A stretch of 64,000 nt of DNA from Rehmannia glutinosa. Its lineage: Eukaryota; Streptophyta; Magnoliopsida; Lamiales; Orobanchaceae. Every line of letters starts with the position of its first letter. Within the stretch, counting starts at the first letter, position 1. Shown here piece by piece: positions 10,984 to 21,182 of the stretch. Below the pieces are notes generated by a model that searched no databases, had not been told where the DNA came from, and was given only the letters and a program-made list of their open reading frames with translations. Where the stretch lies: contig CM071931.1 in NCBI GenBank assembly GCA_016081115.2, positions 31,720,317 to 31,784,316 on the forward strand. The letters run 5' to 3'. A program made the translations under genes and the position numbers.

Positions 10984-11847
10984 TTACAAGGACTTCTTCT
11001 TGAATAAGACCATTAAAAATGCGGATTTTACATCCATTTGGTAAAGCTTGAAATTTTTAAAACAAGAATAGGCAAGTAAAATACGAATAGCTTCTAAACG
11101 TGCTACGGGTGCAAATGTTTCATCATAATCAATACCTTCTTCTTGACAATAACCTTGAGCTACTAACCTTGCTTTGTTTCGAACAATATTGCCTTGGTCA
11201 TCGAGCTTGTTCCGAAATACCCATTTTGTGCCAATAATTGTTTGAGATGGAGGACAAGGTACTAATTCCCATACATCATTCCTTTCAAATTGATTTAACT
11301 CCTCTTTCATTTCTAAAAACCAATCATCATCTTCAATAGCTTCCTTAGCATTTTTAGGCTCTTTTTGAGATATAAGAGCTTTCTCGGCAAATTTTCCTCG
11401 AGTCATTTCTTTATCAAGGGGATGACCAATAATAAAATCTTTTGGGTGATCTCCCTTAAATTTCAATGCTACGGGAAGATCCGAAGTATCACCTTTGTCT
11501 TCTTGAGGAACATTTGAGCTTGAAGGTTGATCATTTTGAGCATCATCTTGAACAATGGGTTCAACAATATCCTCTTCATCACTTTCATCATTGGGTATCC
11601 TTTCAACACTCGAAGCTTCATTGAATTTGACATGGATGGATTCTTCAACAACCCCACTAGTTTTATTGTAAACCCGATATGCTTTGCTATTGGTTGAATA
11701 CCCCATAAATATTCCTTCATCGGCCTTAGGATCAAGTTTGTCCAATTGATCCTTAGTATTCAAAATAAAACATTTACATCCAAATATTTTGAAATAGCTA
11801 ATATTTGGAGTTCTTCCTTTCCAAAGCTCATATGGAGTTTTATTCAT
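10984..11847 (-). pseudogene. A1 integrase C-terminus, linker and RT N-terminus
   Basis: This 287-codon frame begins MNKTPYELWKGRTPNISYF and FGCKCFILN (integrase C-terminal GKGY-type region with FMGYSTNSKAYRVYN), passes through an acidic linker (ESDEEDIVEPIVQDDAQND), and enters RT with DDWFLEMKEELNQFERN, WVFRNKLDDQGNIVRNKAR and the palm motif DETFAPVARLEAIRILLA, ending MDVKSAFLM. All are canonical Ty1/copia signatures. The frame is lost right after KSAFL, where the next frame should read NGxLxEEVYVxQPPGF. Confidence 0.9.
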
Positions 11848-12344
11848 TTTAGACGAATATAAACTTGATTAATGACATAGCAAGCGGTACTTACGCTTCG
11901 CCCAAAAATATTTGGAAGTGAAAATTCATTGAGCATGGACCGACCCATTTCTTGAAGTGTCCGATTCTTCCTTTTGGCTACTCCATTTTGTTGAGGTGTC
12001 CTTGGAGCCGAAAAATTGTGACTATATCCCTTGGTTTCACAAAAGACTCTAAATTCTCCATCAAATTCTCCACCTCGATCACTTCGAATAGACTTAATAG
12101 TATCTTCCTTTTCATTCTCAATAAGTCTACACAACTTAACAAACTCATTAACGGCATCACTTTTATTTGTAAGAAATAGAGCCCAAGTATATCTAGAAAA
12201 ATCATCAACTATAACAAAAGTGTAATGTTTTCCACTTAGACTTGTCGTACCAATATCCCCATACAAATCTAAATGAAGAAGTTGTAGAGGCTTGGTTGTG
12301 GAAATTTCATTTTTAAATATGAAATAAACTAATTTGCCTCCCAT
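11844..12344 (-). pseudogene. A1 integrase catalytic core
   Basis: The frame contains TTKPLQLLHLDLYGDIGTTS (first Asp), VIVDDFSRYTWALF, SIRSDRGGEFDGEF (second Asp) and APRTPQQNGVAKRKNRTLQE. In copia integrases the last motif reads NGVAERKNRTL and that Glu is the third catalytic residue. Here it is Lys, so the core is likely inactive even apart from the broken reading frame. The N-terminal zinc-binding part is missing on this strand and is found at 16230-16290 on the plus strand, across the inversion breakpoint near 12315-12345. Confidence 0.88.
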
Positions 12345-12719
12345 ACATCGCTAAGTTTAACGATTTTCAAAATTCAATTTCTAATCACTATTGCTAAACT
12401 TTGTCATTTGAAATAATTTGAACCCTCAATGCCATCCATCGACGAATGGCGTTGCATTGCTCCCTGTGGATTCATAAACTATCGTTTGGGAATTTCATTT
12501 TTGATGTTGGTCTCCCAAGAAACATTTTGACTAACCAAAAATCCGGGCTACTTGTGTTTGTAGATTTTGTCTTTTTATGTTCGTGTTTACAAATGACTTG
12601 TTTTTCTATTTTTGGAAATATCTTGGCCTCATCTTTGTTAAACAACATTTGTCTTCCGATAAAAAGGATAACATCTCTTCAAATGCTTTCTTTTCACTTA
12701 AGCTCCCTTGATTACCCAC
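12345..12719 (-). pseudogene. Tat Gag C-terminal segment, inverted together with A1
   Basis: Read on the minus strand from 12719, the sequence continues the Tat gag that stops at QGYN (7308): VGNQGSLSEKKAFEEMLSFL, then KMRPRYFQK, a stop, NTNIKRQNLQTQVARIFG, and further on REQCNAI. This is the usual Gag/linker end of Athila/Tat elements (NTNANIKxLExQVGQIA and PKEQCNAI in relatives). It is followed at about 12345-12385 by GTTAAACTTAGCGATGTATGGGAGGCAA-type sequence, a motif that normally follows pol in these elements. The segment is flanked by the reversed TSD (12720-12724), so it is Tat DNA carried along in the inversion. Confidence 0.8.
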
Positions 12720-12724
12720 GTTAT

Positions 12725-14033
12725 TGTTAGATAAATGTTTTTATTCAATTTTGATTATTTTGTTTAAATGAGTTTTTATACCAAAACAATGTTTATAAAA
12801 GTTGTCCAAATACTCCTAAATGATTTAAAATATTTTTACTAATTTTGGAGTATTTTTAGAGTTTTTATTATTCGATAAAAATTGGACAATACTTTTGATG
12901 ATTTTGTTTAATGAATTTTTATACTAAAACTATGTTTATAAAAGTTGTCCAAATACTCCCAATTGATTTAAAATGTTTTTACTAATTTTTGGAGTATTTT
13001 TGAAGTTTATTTTTGACAAAAATCGGACAACATTTCATTCTTGGAGGTTTCAATGAGCAAATGTCGACCAACTTTACCGAAGAATGAAAAACAAATAAGA
13101 TTATCGAGTTAAAAATGAAGGAGGGGACCGGTCGGACCTTGGTTTTTTTTTTTTTTGGAAGAGGTTTAAGGTTTATAGCCAAGGCGAATTTAGAATGACC
13201 ACCTTTTTGTGCTCTAAATTTTTTGTAATTTTATCCGGATCGCATTAAAATGGTGCACATCCTTTTCAAACATTCAAAATTTTTATAGGGTGACCGGTTT
13301 CGAGTGCGGTACTTTTTTGACAGAGTAAAAATGTGCGTTTGAACTCCATATTCATAAGAAGATTTGCTTTTGATTTTTGTACAATATTGCTACATCTTGT
13401 GATCTCTCTTTTTGTAAAGTGAAGAAGGAGGATCAAATTTTAAGAAGACTCATTTTGTATAAATAGAGAATGATTTGAAGACACAAGATATAAAAAGATG
13501 AAGCAATCAAAACAACAAGAAATGTTTTCAAAATTCTCCAAGCCTTCATATTTCATATTCTTGTTGTAATAAGCTCATATTCTTGCACTTGCACAATCTT
13601 GAGGAGCTTTTTATTCTTGATTACACTTGCACTTAAAGTTTGTATACTTCATTTATTGAGTTGTAATCTTGAATTCTTTTCTATCATTAAAAACAAGATA
13701 TCCTTGTTAGTGTTCTTGTATTTTAAGAACACAATTTTGGTGATTTTAGGTGTTGAAGATTGTGGTAATCTTCATAGGTGGTGAAGGAAGATTGTGGCAA
13801 TCTCATTGAAGGTGTTGAAAGAAGATTTGGTAATCTTCAAAGGTGGTATTGTAACAATTGTGGTAATTGTTAATAAAATCTTTTTTTCTTTTTGAAATCC
13901 ACTTCGTAGAGTGTTGTTTAATTTCCGCATTTACATTCTTGTCATTTACTTGTTCATTCGAAAAGAGGGCGATTTGTGAAAAATCGCGTAATCTATTCAC
14001 CCCTCTAGATTATCGTAGCCACTTGGACTAACA
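12725..14033 (+). repeat. 5' LTR of A1 (now in plus orientation)
   Basis: It starts TGTTAGATAAATGTTTTTAT and ends CCACTTGGACTAACA, is followed directly by a primer-binding site, and is the inverse counterpart of 7309-8596. A TATA box TATAAATAGAG lies at 13458-13468 and a run of hairpin-forming repeats at 13745-13875. Most of the CGACCGGTCG palindromes of the 3' copy are decayed here (only about 13125 and 13290 remain). The two A1 LTRs form a 1.3-kb inverted repeat with a 4.1-kb spacer. Confidence 0.9.
13458..13468 (+). promoter_or_regulatory. TATA box of the A1 5' LTR
   Basis: TATAAATAGAG is a good plant TATA box in the correct LTR orientation. Equivalent boxes exist in the other family A LTRs (for example 51683-51691 in plus, 58818-58826 in minus orientation). 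Confidence 0.6.
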
Positions 14034-14035
14034 AG

Positions 14036-14047
14036 TGGTATCGAGCC
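14036..14047 (+). promoter_or_regulatory. Primer-binding site of A1
   Basis: TGGTATCGAGCC two bases after the LTR matches the initiator-Met tRNA site TGGTATCAGAGC used by most copia elements, with one base missing. The A3 copy has a similar altered site at 48486. Confidence 0.8.
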
Positions 14048-14093
14048 AAACTCTTTAGCCATCATTTTTGATTGCGAGTAAAGAGGAAAGATC

Positions 14094-15690
14094 CATGGCT
14101 ACGAACAAAGCTATCACCACCGCTCCACCAACAAGCCACCACTATTCGATTTTGCCAACAACTACGCATTTTGGAAAGATACGATGGAGTGCTTTCTACA
14201 AGGGTGCGGATTTGATATTTGGAATGTGGTCATTGAAGAAATTGATCAACCAACCAAGAAATTGGAGGACGGCACCTCGGCTCCTAAATCATTCAAGGAG
14301 TTCGATGAAAATGACACGAAGGCTTTCTCTCTAAACGGTAAGGCCTTAAATATTTTACATTGCTCTCTTTACCGCCACCGAGTATAATCGTATAAGAGGC
14401 ATAAGGTCGGCACGTGAAGTTTGGGAAAAATTAGAAACCATCTATGAGGGCACAAAGAAAGTGAAGCAAGGAAGAAAAACAATGCTTGTGAAAGACTTTG
14501 AAAATTTCAATATGCATGATGGTGAAAACATATCAAAAATGGTGGAAAGATTTTGACAACATTGTCAATCCTCTTGTGGATCTTGGAAAGGTCATCAAGA
14601 ATGAAGAAGACAAGGTGACCAAGGTATTGAACGATCTTCCCGGCTCATGGTCCGAAAAGGTGACGGCTATCACGGAAGCACAAAATCCCGAGACACTCAA
14701 ATTCGATGAGCTCATCGGGAACCTCCTCATCTACGAAGTCTATCTCAAGGAGAGGAAAATTTCCAAACCATCCATCAATCAATCGGGTATGCAAAATATT
14801 CCTAAAGGTCTTGCATCTTCTAATAATGCATGTTATGATATTGATGAGGATGATGAGGAGACGGCCGCACTTGTTCGTAAATTTGCAAAATTTATGAATA
14901 AAAATAAGGCGAGAAAACCGAGAGACAACTCGTGTTTTAAATGCGGAAAATCCGGGCACTTCATAGCTGGTTGCCCAAAACTCGAGGATGAGGAACAAAA
15001 GAAGAAGAAGCCTTTTTATGAAAAAGAAGGCTCTAAATGCGGAAGTCAAAACTTGGGATGAGCTACTTGAAACAACCGACGAAGAAGGAGAATCCGAACA
15101 TGGTCTTATGGCCATAGACGATAAAAACAACGAGGTACGTTCTAATGCTTCATCTTCTTCCTTAGTTGATGATTTACAATGTGATTTTGATGAATTACAA
15201 AATGAGTTTCAAAATTTGATTGTTAAATACAAGACTTTAAAAAATGAGCATAAAGAGCTTAAATTAGAAAAAGGATAAATTGTTTACTTCTTATGAATCT
15301 CTTGATAAAGCTCATGCTATTACTCTTACTAAAGTCCGTACTCTTGAAACCGAAAAACAAACGCTCACAAATGATCTTGAATGTTTGAAAAAGGACGTGC
15401 ACTGTTTTAACTTAAGTACGGATAAAATTACAAAAAATTTAGATGCACAAAGAGGTGAGCATTCTAAATTAGGACTTGGCTATAAACCTTTTCAACCTCT
15501 TCCAAAGACAAAAGACCAAGGTCCGACTTTTGTACGTGCTAGTAGTGCCCATAATCTTATTTGTTTTTATTGTGGTAAAGTTGGTCACTATGTTAGTCAT
15601 TGTAAATTGAAGAATAATTTTAGCTTTGTTTGGAGACCCAAAGGTCTCAAAAATAACCCCATGGACCCCAAAACTATAGGGTACCTAAAA
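14094..15690 (+). pseudogene. A1 Gag with two zinc knuckles and a coiled coil
   Basis: The start ATG at 14094 gives MATNKAITTAPPTSHHYS. Following parts need several frame changes: MECFLQGCGFDIWNVVIEE, NGKALNILHCSL, WWKDFDNIVNPLVDLGKV and DLPGSWSEKVTAITEA, typical of the copia Gag core. A first CCHC knuckle is CFKCGKSGHFIAGC (about 14935-14975). An acidic segment and a heptad-rich coiled coil (DELQNEFQNLIVKYKTLKNE) follow, then a second knuckle CFYCGKVGHYVSHC (about 15567-15605) and VWRPKGLKNNP. Two knuckles separated by a coiled coil suggest a Sirevirus-type Gag. It would coat and package the element RNA. Frameshifts near 14160, 14385, 14550, 15030 and 15278 make it a pseudogene. Confidence 0.85.
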
Positions 15691-16290
15691 ATAATTCTTT
15701 TAAGGTCATGGGGCTATAACAACTTTGGAGGATTCAAAATGGCTCATGGAAAGCGGGTGTTCACGCAATATGACCGGAATGAGAGAATTTTTTTACCAAC
15801 ATCAAGCTCCAAGAAGAGGGTATGGTCATGTTCGCAATGGCAAAGGAAGAATTCTTGGAAATGGAGAAATTGGTAACTCTTCTTTTTCTCTCTTAGTAAT
15901 GTTCTTTTAGTAGAAGGGCTTAAGTTTAATTTGATAAGTGTTAGCTAACTTTGTGATTCAAATTATAATGTTGTTTTCAATAAAAAAAACTCGCCTTATT
16001 TCCAAAAATGATAAAACTATTTGTGAAGCAAATAGAAAAGGCAATCTTTACAAAATTTGTACAAGTGATTTGGTTAGTCAAAATGTTTCTTGTTTTGTCG
16101 CCAATAATTATTTAACTAGTTTATGGCATAGGCGACTTGGACATGTTGGATATAAAAATTTGCAAATTATTTACAAAAACCAACATGTAAAGGGACTACC
16201 CAAATTGAATTTTGAAAATCTTGGCTTATGTGACACTTGTCAAAAGAACAAATTAGTTAAGAGTAGTTTTAAGCATTTATATTTTTATCG
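15691..16290 (+). pseudogene. A1 protease, GAG-pre-integrase and integrase N-terminus
   Basis: SKWLMESGCSRNMTG (about 15730-15772) is the copia protease site, normally WxxDSGCSRHMTG. The catalytic Asp reads Glu here. RRGYGHVRNGKGRILGNGEI follows. After frame changes, RKGNLYKICTSDLVSQN, LWHRRLGHVGYKNLQ and LCDTCQKNKLVKSSFKH give the GPR domain and the HHCC zinc finger of integrase. The homology ends at about 16276-16290, the right inversion breakpoint. The catalytic core lies at 11844-12344 on the other strand. Confidence 0.85.
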
Positions 16291-16877
16291 CCTTCAATTT
16301 TAATTTCAACTTTAGTTTCAATTTTAATTTTTATTTATTAAATTAATTTTTAGTTTTCTTGAGTTGTTGTGTAGGAGGCGTCACGGCAAACTCCCGGTTA
16401 TTCAAAAAAAAAGTAGGGAACCAATCCCACACGGGCGTGTGAGATCACACGACCTAGCCGTGCGAGAGGGCAAACTGCCCAGCACCACACGGCCGGGCCA
16501 TGTGACCATCACACGGTCGTGTGATGAAGGACAGATGGAGCAGACGCGCGCCCAGGGCCACACGGCCGTGTGGTCCTACGAAAAAAAATGGGCAGAATTC
16601 GAATACCCCTATTTTAACCCCAAATTCTCACTTTTTCTCCCACTTTCTCCTACACAAACCCTAACCCACGAAAATTCTCTCCTTAAATATCAAACTACTC
16701 TCCAAATCTCTCCAAAATAAACACAAACTCCAAACAAAAAACACAAAATCCTTCATCTTCTCAAGGAGCCCACCACCAAATACCTTCAATTTCTAACTTC
16801 TCCAAGTTCTACACCAAGTTTGGGGTACTCCAAAATTCTCAAATTTTAGATTTTTACTCTTCCAAACCTTGAAATTC
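16291..16877 (+). other. Tat internal non-coding region before the second ORF
   Basis: No convincing gene. An AT-rich start (TTTAATTT runs) and CTTGAGTTGTTGTGTAGGAG lead into a GC-rich block at 16425-16575 with copies of the CACACGGCCGTGTG palindrome (perfect at 16559-16572), as also found in the LTRs. A pyrimidine-rich stretch follows, with a telobox-like AAACCCTAA at 16656-16664. This has the look of a leader or internal promoter for the ORF at 16878. The apparent 118-codon frame at 16364-16720 is low-complexity and not like any family I know. Confidence 0.5.
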
Positions 16878-18155
16878 ATGGCTTCTAGGGATGAAAGAGG
16901 AGCTACGAGAAATACAAGAAGAAGGAGGGAGCCGACTCCAGAGCTCGAGCCCGAGCCTCAACCGATTTTTGACCCCAAGGAGCCCGAAGCTTCCAACGTC
17001 AACTTGCCAAATAAAACCCACCGGGCTAGATGGACGATACTCTATTTTTGTCCATGGATTAATACGAGGTATCCCGATGAACCTACTCTTACGAATTTGG
17101 GTTTATTGGAAGATTTTAGAGCTTTGTGTGGTAGAATTGATTGGCATGAATTTCTAAATGGGCATTGGGCTACTTATTCTGTTATTACACTTGAATTTTT
17201 AAGTAGCTTTGAACTAGTGGTGCGAAAAAGAAATTTGATGGGAGTTAGATTTCGCTTAGGGAATGAGCAAAGAGAACTAACAATTGATGATTTAAATAAA
17301 ATTTACAAAACACCAGCGTATGGGGTGGAGGAGCACGAGGAATTTGATAAGGATAGGTTTTGGAAAAAGATAACTGCAAAACGAATTTACACGCTGGGCA
17401 CTTCTAAGGTGTCTAGTATTCGAACCCCGATATTTCGATATGTTCAGTGAGTCTTAGATGAAACGATTTTTGATAGGGAGGAGAGTAGAGGGGTGTTGAG
17501 GGTTGATGAATTATTTATCATTTGTTGTATGGCATCGGGGACTAAAGTGGTGCCAAACGTCGGGGCTATGATAGCCCGGCAATTCGATAAGATTAGAAAG
17601 AGTGAGAGAGGTGGAATTTGCATAGGAGGGATGATTACCCCTATTGCTGAATATTTTAACATTAATTTGGAGGGGTATGCGGAGGCCGCTGGGCCTAAGT
17701 TGATTGATTTGAATGTTCTAACTTCTATGAAAATGATAAAATTCGATAGGCGTGATTATTGGCTCATTCACGCAGATAGAACATCAGTTAAGCTTCCGAA
17801 CCCCGAAGCTACTTCCATTAGAAATATGGGTAACTGGCTACTTAGAGAGGTAGAAGGGGCTGCTGCTCAAGAAGAGCAGGATGAGCAAATGAGGGAGATG
17901 CCAGAATCCTCTCGCTAAGGGGGTAACCGGCCATTTACTATAAGTGAGAGGCTCGAAAGGGTAGAAGCTGATATGGGGAAATTGATAGATGACACATATC
18001 TGTTGGCAGTCACTGCTGATGAGTATCACCTGGAGTACTTACAACGTTTTGATGCCATCACCCAGCAGCAGCAACAGATGTACGAGATGATGTCTCATAT
18101 GGACCAGTGGCCCATCTCACAAGGCCACTACTATCCACCTCCACCACCTCAGTGA
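16878..18155 (+). pseudogene. ATHILA ORF-like protein of the Tat element, two in-frame stops
   Basis: From ATG 16878 (MASRDERGATRNTRRRREP) one frame continues to the TGA at 18153, about 425 codons, with only two internal stops: TGA at 17448 and TAA at 17916. The N-terminus is basic and rich in Glu-Pro. The middle part has WINTRYPDEPTLTNLGL, VITLEFLSSFELVVRKRN, GVRFRLGNEQRELTIDDLN and, later, MASGTKVVPNVGAMIARQFD and GGICIGGMITPIAEYFNINL. The C-terminus has a coiled-coil-like ERLERVEADMGKLIDD, a Gln run and PPPPPQ. The RFRLGN..R.LT motif and position 3' of gag suggest the ATHILA ORF family of plant gypsy elements, whose function is unknown. No frameshift is visible, so decay is mild compared with gag. 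Confidence 0.72.
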
Positions 18156-19622
18156 TCTATGTAAGTACTTATTACGCATTCCTCTTTCTTTTGATAATTT
18201 CCTCATATGTTCGGGATGAAGCATATTTTAAGTTTGGGAGGGTAGTCAAGAATGCATAATTTAGTACTTTCTTGCTTTTTACATTGCATTTAGGACCGCA
18301 TTTAGAAGCACTTGCATTTTAATTTGCGAAAAGAAAAAAAATTCAATTTTTTGTTTAATTGTTTCGATTTTTAGTTATTTTTTTAGCACGTTTACCACTT
18401 TAGCATGTTTAATTGCTTTTGTGTGTGGTTTTTAATTCAGTTCGTATGCCCAGCTCCCTATGATATTACTATGAATATTTTATGGCATGGGATAACATAC
18501 TTGTGGGAATAATAAATTATTAGGAGGAAAGTTATTTATTTGCTTGGCATGTGTTAAAAAAATTGGGTATTTGAGCATGTTGTGAAAAATAAGCCTGTGA
18601 GCTTTTGTGCCTTAAACTACTTTATATTATGCACACTTATTTTTTTCTTGAGTGTGTCATTCATGATTGATAGAACTCTAGAACTTGTTCTGGTATCTTC
18701 ATTTAAGCCATGTGTGTGTGCAATTTTTGAAAATGATTTAAGACCATCTTTGTTTAGCCTACTTAGCCTAAAAAGCCTGCCTATGAACTCATGATTCTCT
18801 AGTCAGCCAATTTTGAGCCAAAACTTTTATTCTTAGGCATATTGATCTTTAAAATTTAAACATGTTTCATCCCTGAAATTTCTTGAGCTTATAGAAAATG
18901 AATTAGTTTGGGGAGAAGTGGCGAAAAATTTATGAAAAAAGAGAGGAAGTTGGCAAAAGAAAAAGGGATGAGCAGTATCTGGGTAAATGAAAAATACATG
19001 AAGCTCGAAAAAGAAAGAAAATCTCTGAAAAATTACATAGAGAAAATCGAGCAAAGCAAAAGAAAATTCTGAAAATTGTGAAAAAAATGAGAGCTTGAGG
19101 CTGAAGAAAAAGAAAAATAGGCAAAAAAGGGGTCTATAGAATGAAAAAGGAGAAATAAGGGTGAAACTGATATTATGTTGATATTGGGTTGGTGAATTGC
19201 AAGTCTGTAAGCTTAAATTCTATTTGCTCAAGTCAAGTCACTTAATCCAAATTTTTCCTACCCTTACCAAAGAGCCTGCATTACAACCAAATAAAAAGTC
19301 CTTTTTGATTCTTAGATTGTGCACACAAAAGTGGTAGAAATGTTAAACGATTTGCAAGCCTATGGTAGTTCTACTTTCACTGAATTGAATTTGAGTGTAA
19401 ACACTTACCATACACTTTTGAGAGTAGAGTGATACATTGTTTACCTGTGAGTCGCGATGAGAGTACCCGAGTGAGTATTAATTATGGCGAGTTTATGAAT
19501 AATGACTTCTTGATGAGTATGAAGTCAAATACTATTTAATGTTCATAGTGCTTTTGGGTGTTCATTCGTTTTTTACCCCTTATATTGTTTTTCTAAATTT
19601 GCTCGAGGACTAGCAATGCTTT
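18156..19622 (+). other. Tat 3' untranslated region
   Basis: 1.47 kb without a supported gene. It contains a GTTTGGGAGGGTAG tract (18232-18245) that resembles a second polypurine tract, and a strongly purine-rich stretch at 18890-19150 (GAAAAAGAAAG type). Long 3' regions of this kind are common in Athila/Tat elements. ORFs here are chance frames. Confidence 0.6.
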
Positions 19623-19637
19623 AAGTTTGGGGGATTT
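19623..19637 (+). promoter_or_regulatory. Polypurine tract of the Tat element
   Basis: AAGTTTGGGGGATTTT ends directly at the TG of the 3' LTR (19638). A tract in this place primes plus-strand synthesis in LTR elements, and the position relative to the LTR is exactly as expected. Confidence 0.75.
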
Positions 19638-21177
19638 TGATGTGTGTAAAATATACATGTATTTTGGGGCTTAAAATGATATGTATTTAATGCATTTGCA
19701 CGTATATTTACTATATTTTTACTTGGTTTCCTTAAAAGAGCATGATACTGCGTATTCTTGTAATTCTTGCAGGAAACAGAGCTTAAAATGAAGAAATATC
19801 AGTTGTAATTCCCGGCTAAGATTGACAAATGCGAAGAGAAGATCAAAACGAAGGAAAAAATGGAAAAAACACTTCACACGTCAGACCGTGTGGTGTCACA
19901 CGGCCGTGTGGAAGTGCCGGTGTGAAAATCACACAACCGTGTGAAGTTGGATAGAAATTAGGGGACGGAGCAGGCCCACACGGCCTGACCGTGAAGTCAC
20001 ACGGCCATGTGGGAAAAGGAAGCTCATCGCACCAGCAGCCTGTGCAGACTCACGCGCCCGTGTGAACAAGGCCTCAGACCAACACCACGCGGCTGTGTGG
20101 TGCCACACGGCCAGGCCGTGTGGGAGTCTGTTTTGACGCATTTTTCAGTGTTTGCTTCCCATTCCAACTCTACAGGTGGTCTCTCCAAGCATCTATAAAA
20201 GGGACCCAAGGCTTGCACGAAAATATATCACTTCATACAGAGAAAACACATCAAATAACACAGGAACGAAGGAATCGAAGGGCTTCTGAGAGCAAAAGGC
20301 TAGGTCGCGAAGAACACCACAAGGCTTTTGCATCTAGGAAGCACAAGAGCTTCGAGGGCTTGGAAAGAGAATCCATCCTGACAAGAAGGGGTTTTCTTTC
20401 TATGTCTAAGAACTCTTGTCTGTGCTTAAAAGATGTCGTAATATTGATTCGAATTTGTCTATGAGTTTGTAATCAATGTTTGGCATATCTTTCGGATCTT
20501 AGGGGCATAATCGAAACTGTTGATTTATGTTAAATATGATTATTTGTTTTCCTAATTAATTCATACGTTCTATTTTATAAATTCAAGTGCTTATTTATAA
20601 TTGCTTTTTATCTGATCAATAATTTGCATGTCATACTTCTAGTCTATAATCCGAGAGGTGAGTTCTAGTAAGACGAAAATCGAATTCATACATAAATAGG
20701 GTAATGTATCGGGAGACTACTTTTATTTGTGGGGAGTACTTCAATTCAAAGATCTTTTGGGAGTTAACAATAGTTGTGATGGATCGGGAGACCTCAATTA
20801 TTATTAATCTACTGTTTATGTGCACAATAAACTATTTTAGGAATTGAACCCATAGAATTGCATGAATTGGTTTTTAAAACTCTAATTGCATTTAATATTA
20901 AAGAAACATGTTGAGATTATGTGCCTAAGGTTGCTCCTATAGATGGTGAAAATACTTGTGAGGTTTGAAAATTTATTTTTATTTTCTTTTTTTTATTTTC
21001 GATTTTCTTAGTTAAAATTACTTGATTTTCGGTCGCTTCAATAAAATTTGAATACGATGTTATTATAGCCTAAGTGTTTCGAGATTCAATCCCTAAGGAA
21101 TACGACCTTGCTTGTCATTATTCTATAAACTACACTGTACATTTGTAGTTGTATAAACCAAATATTTTTGGCGAACA
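19638..21177 (+). repeat. 3' LTR of the Tat element
   Basis: TGATGTGTGTAAAATATACA at the start and TTTTTGGCGAACA at the end are as in the 5' LTR. It keeps a TATA box (CTATAAAAGGGA, 20193-20204) that is mutated in the 5' copy, and more of the CACACGG palindrome cluster (19875-20125, perfect 14-mer at 19897-19910). The TSD follows at 21178-21182. Its 1540 bp against 1502 in the 5' LTR reflect small indels, some in the palindrome cluster. Confidence 0.92.
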
Positions 21178-21182
21178 GTGTC

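Larger units (their letters stand above)
7309..16290 (-). mobile_element. Sirevirus-like Ty1/copia element A1 with internal inversion
   Basis: A1 was inserted in minus orientation in the Tat gag. Left to right one finds its 3' LTR, 3' non-coding region, RNase H, RT and most of integrase on the minus strand (7309 to about 12330). Then come 375 bp of Tat gag in minus orientation, A1's 5' LTR in plus orientation (12725-14033), and gag, protease and integrase N-terminus on the plus strand, ending near 16290. Both integrase pieces stop around the residues KLV after the CxxC zinc motif, so together they cover one element of about 8.6 kb. The inverted segment is about 12,330-16,290. Confidence 0.85.
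4523..21177 (+). mobile_element. Tat/Athila-type Ty3/gypsy LTR retrotransposon lacking pol, with nested element
   Basis: The two LTRs (4523-6024 and 19638-21177) are in direct orientation, start TG, end CA, and are bounded by GTGTC duplications. Between them lie a Tat-type gag (6294-7303, continued inverted at 12345-12719), a second ORF related to the ATHILA ORF family (16878-18155), and a polypurine tract. No protease, RT, RNase H or integrase of gypsy type is present. After subtracting the nested copia element A1 (about 8.6 kb) the element is roughly 8 kb. It would have depended on enzymes from a related autonomous element. The gag end runs straight into a GGGAGGCAA motif that usually follows pol in Athila-like elements, so the loss of pol probably predates insertion. 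Confidence 0.88.

Noticed and set aside
12446..12730. Plus-strand frame of 94 codons between A1 integrase and LTR
   Set aside because: It is the shadow of the inverted Tat gag end on the other strand.
14645..15130. 161-codon minus-strand frame under A1 gag
   Set aside because: Antisense of the Gag knuckle and acidic region; no independent motif.
16656..16670. Interstitial telomere repeat (AAACCCTAACCC)
   Set aside because: Less than two units of the plant repeat; better read as a telobox-like word in a leader.
16364..16720. 118-codon frame before the ATHILA-like ORF
   Set aside because: It runs through the palindrome cluster and a pyrimidine tract. The composition is set by these repeats and no family motif appears.
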